A DNA stretch of 64,000 nucleotides from Prostheceraeus crozeri (GCA_907163375.1 CAJQUW010003381.1:124001-188000), one strand, 5' to 3'. Shown: positions 45,477 through 57,912, numbered from the stretch's first letter. Notes: generated from the letters alone by a model not told the origin. Numbers and translations are program-made.

Positions 45477-46422
45477 TAGAGATGATGTGCAGCAGCTAGG
45501 AATTGAAACCCGAACCCTAGCCGATCACCTTCCACCTCAAACAGAAGCATAATTCTGAACCCAACCCGAAAATATTGCTGATTCTAAAAACAACCCCGAA
45601 CGCAACCCGAAAATATTGCTGATTCTAAAAAGAACCCCGAACGCAACCCGAAGAAATTAAGTGAAAATTAAATTATTACGGCACCGTGGAGGATGAATTT
45701 CCAAAAATTTTGGACTTAACTACATTTTAACTGCATTCGTTCTGTAGGAACTACATCCCTGAATGCGCATGTCGCATCAGCATGCAAAATATTGATGATA
45801 TTATTATTATTGTTATTGCTTTTTAGTTTTGCAATACAGCTTCGTCTCATCAACAATTTTTTCAAGCATTAGGCCTATATGCATTTCAAAAAGTTAAGCT
45901 ACAGTTTGAGGAAACAAGAGATATATACCGTTGGTAACATATACCGTCGGTGTCCGTGGCACAGTGGTTGCGTACTTGGACTAGCGATCTCATGGTCCAG
46001 AGGTCGAACCCGGAAAGTGTCATTGGAAGTCGGCAGGAAGGGCATCCGGACTACAAAGCACCACAACGCTCCAAACAAAGTCTGACTTAAGTCAGCACCG
46101 TCCAAGGCCCCAGTAGGGGTAAAAAGTGACGTAAAATCCGTAAAAAAAAAAAAAAAACATATGCGATTGAGGACATTTATTTAACATTCTATAATAAGAA
46201 AATACATGCATGTGTAAAATTTGTAAACATTTATGAAATTTGGATATACTATGCACTCAATATCTCTACAAAGGAAGTCAACAAAAGGTAAGTACATTTG
46301 CAAATTTCTAAGTATTGCAAACTCACAACCCGAATATTTGCGATCAACCCGTACCGAACCCGAAATGAATGCGTAAACCCTATCCGAATCCGAATTTGGG
46401 TCGGGTCAGGCTCGCACATCTA
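45477..46422. mobile_element. hAT-like element with AACCCGAA subterminal repeats
   Basis: The ends are TAGAGATGATGTGC (left) and TAGATGTGCGAGCC (right, complement). The flanks CATTGCAT (45469-45476) and AATTACAT (46423-46430) agree at 6 of 8. AACCCGAACCC-type words crowd both ends, and a 41-bp unit is repeated twice at 45561-45650. A SINE sits in the middle. No transposase is present. Confidence 0.55.
45945..46164 (+). mobile_element. tRNA-derived SINE with poly(A) tail
   Basis: The A-box is TGGCACAGTGG and the B-box GAGGTCGAACCC, with a tRNA-like arrangement between. The body contains GGCAGGAAGGGCATCCGGAC and TCAGCACCGTCC, and the copy ends in about 16 A. AACATAT occurs before (45938-45944) and after (46158-46164), a likely target duplication. 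It is nested in a hAT-like element. A relative lies at 57745-57912 on the other strand. Confidence 0.8.
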
Positions 46423-46430
46423 AATTACAT

Positions 46431-47390
46431 GGTGAGTGCGAGTGGTAGCCAAACCTATTGGCATCAACTGTCGGCTGCTGGGTGGAACGCCAGGATATGA
46501 CAGCTTCAGTCGTATGGACGTTTATGCAATTCTTATGTTAGTGAGGAGAGCAAACTGCAGGATGGGCGTGTTTGATTTTTTCGTACGACAATTGTGGGCC
46601 TCATCGGGAACGACGCTCTGATATGATGGGATTAAACGGAAATGTTTTAAAATCATGTGAGAACATTACCGAAGTGGGGTCTGCAATTCGCCCCAAAAAT
46701 TTATTTCCACACCAGAAAATTTGAGACCCATTCCCATTTTTACATAGATTTTTTGGACAACTCCCAAGACCCAACACAATTTTTGGCTGATTTACGGAAA
46801 TTATGGAATCCACTGAAAATTCAATTCCCTGATCCGAAGATTGGAAACACAGTTGTGACAACATTGCAGACTACCTAATCCATCGGACAGCGTCGAGTAA
46901 ATTCAAGATAAAAAGTAGGATATTAGAATTTTCTGAGAGGGCGCTCCTGAGAAGAGTGTGTGTTATCTCTTCATGAAGGAGCTTGAATGACATGGAGTTG
47001 GTTTAAAGCAATGGAATTCGTGATAGTGCTTCATGAAGCTTGTCATATTATTGACATGAAAATACACAGAGTAAGACTTTGCGGTGAATCTTCGCATGCA
47101 ACAAAAATATGCTAGGGTAAATCCATTTTATATAACAACATTTCGACAATTTTTGTCTTCTCAACTTTGCAACTTCGTTTTTTTTTGAAAATTTGCGTAC
47201 ATAATCAATTTTTCAGGCTGAACTCGAAAGTCATAGTGGCGACTACACCAAATGAGTACTTGTACAAGTTATTGTATTTGTTCTACTTATTGCTGGAGTC
47301 TTCCGACCGATAATTTTGTGGTTTCGGTCAGATGGACGTTTTTCGCCGTTTTACGAGATTTTGAAAATGATAATTATTGTCCTTTTTATG
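46431..47390. other. Intronic DNA without a supported gene
   Basis: A plus-strand frame at 46657-46878 (HSHFYIDFLDNSQDPTQFLA) looks protein-like by composition but matches no family I know and has no clear splice sites. Nothing else was recognised. Confidence 0.35.
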
Positions 47391-47391
47391 A

Positions 47392-48126
47392 ATGAAAAAT
47401 AACGCCAGAAGTCTCATTATACTCGTGTATTGCCACAAACGCGTTTCGTCTGCTCTCAGTCGGTGTGACACGCAGAATGAACCAACACTAATAGAGACAT
47501 GAATACTGTTAATATCAATCAAGCAATAGACAGTCACAGGTCAAGCAAGCGCGAAGTGAATAAGTAGTTGCTAAAGCACATGTATAGAAAGATTACTAAT
47601 AGGAAAAGAAAAACATTGACGATATAAATGAAGAGAAAGTAAAAATTACCAAGGTAAAAGCAACGTTTATAAATGCTCCTTCTGAGCACACAAGTTTGGT
47701 GTAAGCCGCTTTATTGCTAGGGCCTCGAGTATGCGCAAGTGCCAGGGGCTGTGATGACGGTATAGTACCTTGAAAAACGACTTCGCCTGTTGAGACGTAG
47801 TGCCACACGTTTGCAGATGCTTCGTGATGGAGCTTTGAGAAGTCTTCTTTAATCTTGGGGCTTCTACTGAGGCGTGATGAGACACTGTGGGATGTGCTCA
47901 CTGATGTGGCACTTTTCCTATTAGTAATCTTTCTATACATGTGCTTCAGCAGCAACTTGTTCACTTCGCGCTTGCTTGACCTGTGACTGTCTATTGCTTG
48001 ATTGATATTGACAGTATTCATGTCTCTATTAGTGTTGGTTCATTCTGCGTGTCACACAGACTGAGAGCAGACGAAACGCGTTTGTGGCAATACACGAGTA
48101 TGATGAGACTTCTGGCGTTATTTTTC
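47392..48126. mobile_element. Long inverted-repeat element with a GC-richer loop
   Basis: Arms of about 214 bp (47392-47606 and 47912-48126) are inverted at roughly 97% identity. The ends read TGAAAAATAACGCCAGAAGT, and GACGAAACGCGTTTGTGGC lies further in. A loop of about 305 bp is GC-richer. A minus-strand frame (47596-48021, 141 codons; INQAIDSHRSSKREVNKLLL at the start) spans one arm and the loop but is not a family I recognise. No target duplication was identified. It could be a fold-back transposon or an inverted duplication of a retroelement terminus. Confidence 0.75.
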
Positions 48127-48129
48127 ACT

Positions 48130-49008
48130 TATAAAATCACACCGGGGCACAATTGATTTAATTATTGTCCTATCAAATAAAATTTCGCATGCATGATATC
48201 ATTATGGTTCTTGATAATTCCGTAAGTATACATGAAATTCGACAAAAATGTGGTTTCAGAAATAAATTGAAATTTTGAGAAAAATCAAAAAAGTCTGGTC
48301 GAAAGAATACAGGACATTTTTTAAAATTCATAATTGCTCAATTGAGGCTTAATTGACAAGGCTCTCATGACGGTCAATCTAAGATTTAAGAAAATTATTG
48401 TTTACATAATGTACGATCGGTAGGTAGTAAAGCGCTGGCACTCCATCCTGCATGAAGCCATCAGTGACATTTGGCATCACTTTCTACAGTATGGAAAGGA
48501 TTCATTGTCGGTTTCTCGAAACAAGAAATGGCTCAATTGTGCTTCATTAGGAAATGCCTGCCCAAGCTGTTAGAACGCGTTAATCCATGGATTTTGTACG
48601 AAACTATTTGTTGTGACCAGACCGCTCTGCAGAAGCAGTCTTACAACCGTTGAAAAGCTGAACAGCAATTCCTAGCAGTTTCATGAAAATTCTCCACAAT
48701 AGGGACGAGATCTTGTATCGTCTAATGACATGGCGTGATTAATTGAAAATGACAGAGCTGCACGAGAATAGTGCCTTTTAATTTTGAATGTAGAAATTTT
48801 GAGCGAAATGAGTTTTTTTGAGTTATTTTTGAAATGGTTGAGCTGATTATTCGTGCTGGTTTTGCGTTGTGGGAGGGGAGGAGTCTCTGTCTATAACGCA
48901 TTCTGTCTAGCCTTCAAAAAGCAGTTCTTTTGAACATAGTTTTCGAGTCATGCATTCCAGTGCATCTTGTTTAAACTGATGATTGAAGAAGCGTCAGTAA
49001 CAACATTG
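48130..49008. other. Intronic DNA without a supported gene
   Basis: AT-rich sequence with no recognised gene, RNA or bounded repeat. Confidence 0.4.
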
Positions 49009-49018
49009 TGCCATTTAT

Positions 49019-50319
49019 TAGGGCCCTGCGAGTCGGTCTTTTGTCGACTTCGAGTCGAGTCGAGTCGGGCAAAAATGTGTTTAGACCTACTTAGGCCAAT
49101 AAAATCAGTGAAGAGAATAAGAAAATAAGGTATATGGCGCCGCAAATCGTCGATCGAGTGAGTGGGGTATCCTTTGTTAAGTATATGTAATTGTGGACAT
49201 TTGAATATATGGTACTAATTTAAATAATTCTATGCATCCAATAACTTGTCTAAATTATTTTTGCAGTCAATTTTTCAAAACCTTTTGTTTAAACATTGCA
49301 GAAAATTCTACCATGAGAGAACATCTCTCAGTTACTATTAGGAAATTGACAAAAGATCAATTTCATCTTTAACGAGTTAACTTAACCTGTATTTTTTGCA
49401 GTTACGAAGTGCTATGTCTACTGGTCGCTCTTAAATGTCAGAGCAGGTCCTATTATTTTAATATTTATAGAAATTCACGGAGTGCACAGTTTTTGTTCAA
49501 GTTGTACAATATTGCTATGTGCATTTATCGATTTTCGTATATTTATCTAATAGTACTGTATTGAGTCTATTCCAGTTAAACATCATGTGTAGTTATTTAT
49601 CACTTTAGAGAACAGCAGATCATCAGACTATCTGTTATTTGCAGATGATTATTGTGATTTTGCCCGAGTTGTAGTCTGTTGACCACTATATCATCCTGCA
49701 CTTGCCTTTATGAGAAACTTGTTTACGATCATTGTATTTTTGTTTTTCAGCAAAATGTGATTTTTGCTAAAATGCGAAATATATCATGATTTCTGAACAG
49801 CTGCCAGAGTGAGTATTTACGTGCGTGAGATAAACTAAAAATATCAAACAGACTGTCTGATAAGATAAAATAACATGTTCGAATTGCGTTTTACAAAGAT
49901 AAGTTTTTGAAATAGGAATTATGTTCTCCCTTAGGCTGACATGATTGGCCGTCGTTAAATGTGACTGAATTTAAGGAACATTTCATTGCAACTTCAACAA
50001 TATTGCTGTGACAAGGCTGTGACCAAAACATAATGCTGAATAAACCTTTAAACGTAGTGAGCCATTAAAGAAATTCAATGTAATCGAAGTAAGAAAGCTA
50101 TGCAAACGCATTTTTACTCATGTTCGCCATCTCGATTCGATGCTCATCGTCGTTCGAGTACTCGACTCGACTCGACTCGACATTTTGTTACACCGCTCGA
50201 GTGCTCGAACGACGATAAGTATCGAATCGAGTGGGCAAACATGTGTAAAAATATATAAAAATAAAAAACTCGAATTCGATTGACTCGACTCGACATTTTC
50301 GAGTACTCGCAGGCCCCTA
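49019..50319. mobile_element. Non-autonomous hAT element with exact 8-bp duplication
   Basis: The ends TAGGGCCCTGCGAGT and TAGGGGCCTGCGAGT (complement) match at 14 of 15. The exact 8-bp duplication CCATTTAT flanks it (49011-49018, 50320-50327). CGAGTCGAGTCG words crowd both subterminal regions. The 1301-bp interior has no transposase gene, so it would depend on an enzyme from elsewhere. Confidence 0.9.
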
Positions 50320-50329
50320 CCATTTATTT

Positions 50330-51355
50330 ACTTGCTGACTATGAGGAATCATTGACATCTTTATTGCAAGACACCCAACTTCCACCTGAACGCTTTGAAA
50401 ACTTATCGAATTGTGTGATAGCGAATGATCGCATTTTTTACTGTAAGGGGTCCCACTTCTACGCATTTTTGGGGGTCCAGTCCGGTTTGACTTTCCGGTT
50501 TTTATTTTTGATAAGAGTGGCAACCCTGAAAGACACGTTTTTTGACAAATGCTATATGAAATGGATTTACCCGCTATCCCAGTATGATCGAAAAATACAT
50601 GTGCATTATTGTTTCTGATCAAACCCTGCGTGCTGATGCCAAGGAAACAGCTTATGCCAAGGAAAGTTAATATAATTTCATCTTTAATTAGTATGAAATG
50701 CCATTGCAATTCCTTCTTATGACTTCAACTCCTCACTCAAAAAGTTGAGAAATCATGGCTTAACAAGAATCTTCAATAATATTGGACAGTGTATAAAATA
50801 TACTTTTACATGCGTTATTGCAGATTACAACAGTGTTTGCTAAATTCAGCAATCCTCATCAGTCTTTCCGTGTGTTAGATTTTACTTATATTTGCCAATA
50901 CACGGGAGAAATTGCGTTTAGTTATACCAATTTTTTAACTTCTTCGGCCAACGAAGCATGAAAAATCATAGTACCTTATACTAAAAGTCACCGGCGTAGT
51001 TGATTCACTAATACGTTTTGCTTAAATAAAAAGCAGAACCGGCTCGACTTTCATTTATTTCAAGATGACCCTACCTAAGTGGTTAAGGTCTTAATCAAAT
51101 AGATCTAGCTAGCTTATTTTATAACTGCGATAGTTAAAATGCTGAAAAAGTAGTGATGATTTTGTTAATGGACTTGCAACCTACTTTCTCCTTTCGTCAT
51201 GCAGAACTAGTTGCTATCCTCCGTAATCAGAATGATATTTGAAGTTTAACAAAATATTCGATTTATTGTTTGTCTTAAGAAGGAAGGGCTGATTTATATC
51301 ATAAGATGAAGCCTAGTACGATTATGATAACTTGCTCATAAACCCTCATGTATGA
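50330..51355. other. Intronic DNA without a supported gene
   Basis: No bounded element or exon was recognised. Frames at 50280-50709 overlap on both strands and show no family motif. Confidence 0.4.
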
Positions 51356-51874
51356 CTGTGAACCAGGGATTGCACCGGGTCAAGATCCGGATCCGGGATC
51401 CGGCGGATTTGGGTGTAAATATCCGGAATCAGGATCCGTTGTGAGATCCGCCCGGATCCAGCGAGGAGCGTTGAAGATAAAATGTTGATGGTCTTTCATG
51501 CTGTGGAAAATCCTATTTAACGATTGAAGTTATAAAAGTTATAGAGCCTCAAACTAGTTTTTCTCGTTACTCACTTTGAGTTGAGAGTGTATGTGGTCAC
51601 CTAATAATGCGAATATATATCTGAATAGAAATATTTTATCCAGGAATATCTGCAGCTCGATATTGAACGACCATCTATTAAGGTTACAGAAAAGATGAAG
51701 CAATTTTTCCATGCTTTGTTCATTCTAATTGTCATGTTCCGTTGTAAGCTTGTAACCACTGCACCCACTTAGTAATCCACACTAAGGAATGAATGGACAT
51801 CCATGAATTTCAAAGCTAATAACATGACAAAAGATCCATTGTGATTCTCCAGATTTTTGGTGCTTGTCCAACTA

Positions 51875-53576
51875 CAGGGTGCGAGAAAAGTCCTTGAGGA
51901 TTTTTGTCAACTTTATATTTTGCCATTCAATGATCAAATATCATTTCTTCAGTGACCAATATGTGGCAATGCGTTTGTAGATAACTCTGTCACTCGACTA
52001 TTATGCATGCCAAGTCTTCAGATTTAACACATAGTGAGCTTTATGCTATTCAATCAACAAAATTTAAATTGATTACTTTCCATACGTTTTAATCAAATCA
52101 ACAAAGTTGTGCTTCAAATAGCTATGCCACTCGTTTTAGCTGAGCTCCATAGATTTCAAATTCAAATCTAACTTCGAGGATCGATCATTAAATGACGGAC
52201 TAAACCATGAATGATTAACCTTAATAAATGTTATGCCTTGAAAAGCTATGCCACTTATTTTTGCTGACCAGCATAGATTTCACATTTGAATCTTACTACG
52301 AGATTTTTAATTTTAATCAATACATTTTATACACTGTGTTTATAAACTCGATACACTGATGGATGTGAGTAATTTGATATTGTGATGGAATTCTCGACAA
52401 TAGAAAAAGTTTATTGCATATCGTGGGCCATTTCTTTCAACTGTGAAGAAAGTGCTCGTCAATTCAGAGAGAAATTTAACAAGGAACCCCCATCGTCGAG
52501 AACAATCTTGTATTGGAAGAACAAACTTCTTGAAACCGGCAGCCTGTCCCACGACCGACCCAGGAGTGGCAGACCCATAACAGCATCTGGAGATGAAAAC
52601 AGGCAAAAGGTAATTGAAGCTGTCACTGAAAATCCTTCAACTTCGACAAGAGCGATATCGAGGGATGTCGGGATCTCTGATTTCACTGTCCGAAAAGTTC
52701 TAAAAGTCGAGCATTATCATCCATACAAGCCGCTATATTCTCAATTTCTTTGTGATGGGGACGAAGACCGCCGCTTACAATTTTGTGAAGAAATGAGGAG
52801 AAAATCGAGAGAAGATCCTGCTTTCCTCCGAAAGCTGACATTTTCGGACGAGTGTGTCATGTCGTTGACAGGCAACATCAACAAGCACAATGTGCACTTC
52901 TGGACTACGACGAACCCGAATATTAGAATGACCAACCCAGGCAAGACTCCTAGCCTCACCGTGTGGGCCTGTATAGGCTATTCCGGACTTCTTCTCTACG
53001 ATATCAGTTCAGAAACCATGAATGGAAAGAGATATTCTGATCTTCTGTTGAACCAAGTCGTTCCTTATTTCTCTCGTGGCACTGGAAGAACCCTTCTGTT
53101 CCAGCAAGACGGAGCGCCTCCCCATTACTCTCTTTCAGCGCGTCAAATTCTAGAGACTCATTTGTCCAATCGCTGGATCGGCAGGAGAGGACCTATTGAA
53201 TGGCCAGCAAGATCTCCGGACTTGACACCCTGCGACTTTTGGTTCTGGAGTCACCTGCGGCAATTGGTTTATCCTCCAGGTTTTATTTACAGGAACATTC
53301 AGGACTAGCGGGAAGAGATTGAGCGACAAATGAACAACATTGCTCTCTCTTACTACCGTGATTCGTTGAGGAATTTTCAGGAACGTTTTCTGAAGTGCAT
53401 TGAGCATGACGGTGAGCTATTTGAAGAATAAAAATGTCAATGAGTACATGGAATGTTTAGTTTTTATTTCTAGATGGGTTTGTTCAAAGAAAAATGAAAA
53501 TAAAGTAAAACAATTCACCATACAATAACTAAATATAAAGTTATCAAAAATCCGCAAAGACTTTTCTCGCACCCTG
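51875..53576 (+). mobile_element. DD41D mariner-like element, nearly whole
   Basis: Inverted repeats of about 48 bp begin CAGGGTGCGAGAAAAGTC (left 51875 on; right complement to 53576), with TA on each side (51873-51874, 53577-53578). The single gene fills most of the 1702 bp. It inserted into the hAT at 51364-54911 and is therefore younger than that element. Confidence 0.93.
52385..53431 (+). pseudogene. DD41D mariner-like transposase, one in-frame stop
   Basis: This is a cut-and-paste transposase of about 348 residues. The N-terminus carries two helix-turn-helix units joined by an AT-hook-like basic segment (RPRSGRPIT near residue 59), then STSTRAISRDVGISDFTVRK. The catalytic residues are Asp in LTFSDECVM, Asp in LFQQDGAPPHYS and Asp in SPDLTPCDFWFW; 41 residues lie between the last two. 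One TAG at 53306-53308 interrupts the frame after RNIQD. Reading continues in frame to a TAA at 53429-53431, with a normal-looking tail (FQERFLKCIEHDGELFEE). ATG at 52385 is chosen because it starts the typical MEFSTIEKV segment. It is related in layout to the ruined copy at 19744-20772, but their ends differ. Confidence 0.92.
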
Positions 53577-53657
53577 TACTACTGATTAACTATATAAAAA
53601 TATACTTACCATGAACAATAGCAGTAATTATCAATAAGTTTATAATAGTGGGATATA

Positions 53658-54383
53658 CCGTAAAACCTCTATTTGAACGGCACCTCTAATATAACGGCAG
53701 TCTAGAGGAGGAGTTGAAAAATTGAATGGCACCCTCTAATTGAACGTCACCTCTAATTTAATGACACTTTGATGAATACATCTCCTACACCAAATCCGGC
53801 AACATGCGAGCGCCATCAATGGAAGTATACTTGAAATGGATTGTCGATGCCTGGTATCAGCTGACGAAGGATCTGATCAAGTCATTCAAAGGATGCGGAC
53901 TGACCAACGCTCTCGACGGCTCGTAGTATTGCCAGATCCATTGTTTCAAGCCAGACTCGGATGTTCTAATTCAGACTGGTTTGCAACTTCTCCGGCAAGC
54001 CCGAGTCAATGCTGTTGTCGAACGTGGAATCAATCAGAACTTTGACGATGATGCTGAAGGTGATGCGAATGACGAGGACAGCTACAACAGTGACGTGTCA
54101 CTTGATCTTCACTAGTGAGTTTGTGATTTCTAACCAGTGATTACCGGTAACCTGTGTTTGTTAACATTTGTCTAATAGACACGTATATGCAGAGTTCTTA
54201 TGTTACATGTTTTCGCTTTTCATCTATAAAATTTACAGATTTAAGATAAAAATTACTGAAAATGTCATCTCTAAATTCTGATCAGCTAGTCGAAAAATAG
54301 AACGGCTCTCTCTAATTAAACGGCAGTGCGGGGAAAGGTTTGAAAAATAGAGCGGCATGCCGTTCAAATAGAGGTTTTACGGT
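53658..54383 (+). mobile_element. Pogo/Tigger-type deletion derivative
   Basis: Perfect inverted ends CCGTAAAACCTCTATTTGAA (plus CGGCA) are flanked by TA (53656-53657, 54384-54385). Further in, CTCTAAT and AACGGCA words repeat. Only the C-terminal part of the transposase remains. It is nested in the hAT, 81 bp from the DD41D element. Confidence 0.88.
53804..54115 (+). pseudogene. Pogo/Tigger transposase C-terminal fragment
   Basis: The peptide starts MRAPSMEVYLKWIVDAWYQL and goes on SFKGCGLTNALDGS. The W-x-x-x-AW...I-x-x-SF-x-x-CG-[IL]-[ST]-N-[AS]-LDG pattern is the end of the DDE domain in pogo/Tigger transposases. After an in-frame TAG at 53924-53926 the frame continues to an acidic tail (DDDAEGDANDEDSYNSD). 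The catalytic Asp residues lie in the deleted part. Confidence 0.75.
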
Positions 54384-54919
54384 ATGCTCATTAGTTAAAA
54401 AAATGCACAAATAAAAGCAAGTTTGCTGTCTTTCCTTTCTTTTAATTAAGTACACTTACTTATCACTATTGACATTTGTCTGGATTGATCTCTTTTTTGA
54501 CAATCATGGTAAATATAAACTTAATTAATACACAAATTCAGTTTTAGTTATCATGTCTTAAGAAAAGAGTATACATTTCTCTATGCTCGGTCTCAGATTG
54601 TATTACCGTCATTTTAAATACTTGTGAACATCTATTCATATTCTATTCATATTAAAAATGGTATAATAACAACTGAGAACCAGAGTGACAATTAAAGTTG
54701 GCGATAGCAAAACCCTAGGATTTCAATTAGTATGTATTATGAAACGCATAATTTAAAGTTTATCTCAGAAACCAGACTAGTAAATTTTTCATGATAATGA
54801 AAACGAATGACATGCAATTTTGTCACTTTTGATAATAGGATCCGGGATCCGCCCGGGTACCCGGGTCTAGAATCCGGGTGCTTGAAAAAACCTGAGTATT
54901 TGCAATCCCTGCTGTGAAC

Positions 54920-57740
54920 ATGTGTATACCTCGGTTTTTGTAGAAGGAAAAATATTGCCTTGCAGGACTCACCGGTTAACAGACCATGGCCTAGGTCAGA
55001 CCAGGACATTTTGTATATAGCTTCGTCCTCAAACTTTTATGCCCACTCACCAGTTTATGGGCCCACTTCTTATCGATTCATAAAAAACATGCAATATCAA
55101 CACGCAAAGATCTCCTACAGATCAAATGTAAACTGCCATTTTGTAGGCAACGTTTCGTGCACTGTGAGCATATATGCTCATCAAGATTTCATAAATCCGG
55201 TTAGAATTGTTTCATACAGTGTGCACATGTACGCTGCACATTTGCAATTCTGATTCAGACAAGTTTGCGGTCAACATAGCTTGCTCAAATTTAGATATTG
55301 CGGCATTTTTGCCACCAAGTTACATGTACATGTATCATTGACATTCCTTTTTATATTGAAATGCCTTCTAAAAGTCTAACGATGGTGTCATAAAATCGTG
55401 TAGAAAGTATCAATTACATGCCAAAATATGTATACGTACACATGTAATGTAAGTATGTATTGGGCTACAGTAAACTGAGAAAGTGGCCTATTGCTTAATA
55501 GGCCCACTTTGCCGCTCCTAGAAGTCGGCCGACCTCTAGACCTTAACTGTCGACTACGGTATTATCATCATGACATCTAGCTTGTAATGATGTCAAGATA
55601 TTGAAATTCATTTGAAGATTATTCCGCAACTTGATGTCATATTGCAAATTGGGTATCTAACTGAACTTAGTTCAATGTAGATGTTAATGGCTCGTTTCAA
55701 GATGCATAAATCTGACGCTATTCGAAGTTTCGAATTTGTTTTCCTGCGGCGATTGTCGGATGCATAAATAGGATTTTTTCTTGTCTTCCTCACAGGGAGT
55801 CCAGAAGGTTTCCACATGTCTCGTCTCGTTATTGTCGGTGGAGGAGACGTATTGATGCTTCAGATTATGAATAGATGAACGACAATAAACAGATCGATCC
55901 AGGTGTTCCCGGAAATACAAGAAACATTATCAATTCATGTTCCGACAGGAAATTCGTAGATGCACACATTTTTATCATGTTTTCTAAATGGAAAACGTAT
56001 CTACAAGGTTGAGAATTTCATATTTATTCCTTGCTACAAGTTTGAAAGTATATAGTTATTATATGCACTAGCTAGACTCGCCACTGCATTTTAGCGAGCA
56101 TTGGGTGTCTGAATTTCATGTTACAAAGCTTATCGCGTCTTGTCATGGAGGGCACATTCGGTTGACATTCTTAGTTCACGCTGAAGGAGCTCATCTTTTT
56201 AAACTTTTTTTTGGTGGTCGTTGATTCTCAGAAAATGTTAGGAAAATACTCTTTCTCTTCATGCTTTTGAAGTCTTATTTCGGCTAGCCTTTACTTTGTA
56301 TATCTATATCAGGGTATGGATCTAAAAGTTTTAAGCATTTATTGTACTCGTATTTATACACTGGACTTTTTAATAATCTAATTTCTAGGATTTTCCATCG
56401 GGACATTTGACTAACTTGGTGTTCTTCTGTCCCCTGTCTTCACTTGTTTTATGCATGTAGTGTTTTAACTTCATCGAAAACTGTGGATATAGGCTTTCGA
56501 ATGAGGTATGGAGAGTATATTTAAGCTAATGTTGGAATGCGTGAGACCTTGGATGGTCTGTTCACTATAATCAACTGTATAACATTCTGAAAAACATGAC
56601 CAGGTAATTTTCCAATAGCGTTATGTATGCTCTTGGCCTCTCATGGTAGTAACGAAGAATAGAGATGATCTTAAACATTTTTTCAATTAATTATTTTGCC
56701 TTTTAGCCAAGCGCCAGTTCAGCAGTTAGGTCTTTGTATACATTTTCTTAGAGTTTGGTTTGGTAGTGGATTCATATCAATTATCACGAAGGTATTTTAA
56801 AAAGGCGAGGCTCTCACATTTTGAAATGTTTTCTCAGAGTTCACTATTGCTCAAGTTGCAATTTATTTTTCGTATAATGTCAGAACTTGAAAATTCAGTT
56901 TATGAATGGTTTCCGACAATTAGTCTTGTCAAAGTTCTCCATCAAGGCTCATTGTTTCAGTCAAGATTCAGCCGGCTGATCAGAATATCAACTTTATGAC
57001 TAATTTTGCCATTCCTGAAGACAAATTTCCGCTCAACAATGGAAGTATAGCAAGAAATAGCTCATACTGCTCAATTTTGAATGACTGAATGCGATGTATG
57101 AGTTATCTCAGGCATGAATTAGGACATGGAACTTCTTCGTGATGGACAGCTGCCACTCCTTTGGGATCTTTATATCAGAAACAGTTCCGATTAGCTGTCA
57201 AACGCCCGAAAATATAACGGACGAGCCTCTACTCTTAAATCTCACATCCTGTGTTAACTATCGAAAAGATTTTGTTCACTGAAGTTCCTTAATCCTTGGG
57301 TAGAATGTACAATGCTCTGATGAGAAAATTGTAAATTGATTTAATGGATTATGATGCATTTTATACGCTACAGTGAATGTGTTTTCGCCGCAATTTCAAA
57401 TATCCTAGTGCGCATTATGGATAGACTCTGAAGACATTTTTAGGCATAAAATCAATGTAGTGAGTTATCAGAGCTATGCGTTACATATTTCAAAATCTTC
57501 AATAAATTTTTATTTCCTTTCAATTTATATTGTTGCAAATAAATGTTACTCCTTTATGAATAGTTTTTTTCAGTGTCTGTATTCAGATTGCTCAAATTGT
57601 AATATTGGAAATTCTAGAAACAACTGTTCCGCTTGAAAGATTGCAATATTCAAGCCTCTTAGTCAGACTAACCACTCAGTCTCCTTTGGTACCCTTTTTA
57701 GGGACCTCTCCCTAAAAGTGGTTGTGATCCTACCTACGAT
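54920..57740. other. Intronic DNA without a supported gene
   Basis: A frame at 54965-55253 starts after an acceptor-like TTGCAG (DSPVNRPWPRSDQDILYIAS) and looks protein-like, but no known domain, no clear donor and no fit to the CABLES order were found. The rest is AT-rich with no bounded repeat. Confidence 0.35.
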
Positions 57741-57744
57741 ATTA

Positions 57745-57912
57745 TATCAATGAAATTTGGACTGTGCTGACATAGCCAGACGCTATGCGGAGCGCTGTGT
57801 TCTTTGTAGCCCGGTTGCCCTTCCTGCCATGTTACAATGACACTCATGAGGCTCGACTTCTAGACCAAAAGATCACAAGGTCAAGCATTTAATCACAGTG
57901 CTACAGAGAATT
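57745..57912 (-). mobile_element. SINE, second copy of the 46-kb family
   Basis: On the minus strand GGCAGGAAGGGCAACCGGGC, then CTACAAAG and GTCAGCACAGTCCAA match the body of the SINE at 45945 at most positions. The tRNA-like head (TAGCACTGTGA, GAAGTCGAGCC) is more decayed. No tail was found. Confidence 0.7.

Larger units (their letters stand above)
51364..54911. mobile_element. hAT element hosting two younger transposons
   Basis: The ends CAGGGATTGCA (left) and its complement (right) are flanked by the exact 8-bp duplication CTGTGAAC (51356-51363, 54912-54919). Subterminal words GGATCCGGGATCCGG and CCCGGGTACCCGGGT fill both ends. Removing the DD41D element (51875-53576) and the pogo derivative (53658-54383) leaves about 1.1 kb without a transposase gene. 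Confidence 0.9.

Noticed and set aside
45950-46020. tRNA gene
   Set aside because: The A and B boxes are present, but the arms do not pair properly and a SINE body with a poly(A) tail follows.
49019-50319. CGAGT-rich tracts as a microsatellite
   Set aside because: They lie only beneath inverted ends with an exact 8-bp duplication, so they are better read as hAT subterminal repeats.
54965-55253. Protein-like frame containing FIKNMQYQHA after an acceptor-like site
   Set aside because: FIKNM-x-QH echoes an upstream CABLES segment, but it lies after the LDDP exon, so the order is wrong. The rest does not match and no good donor was found.
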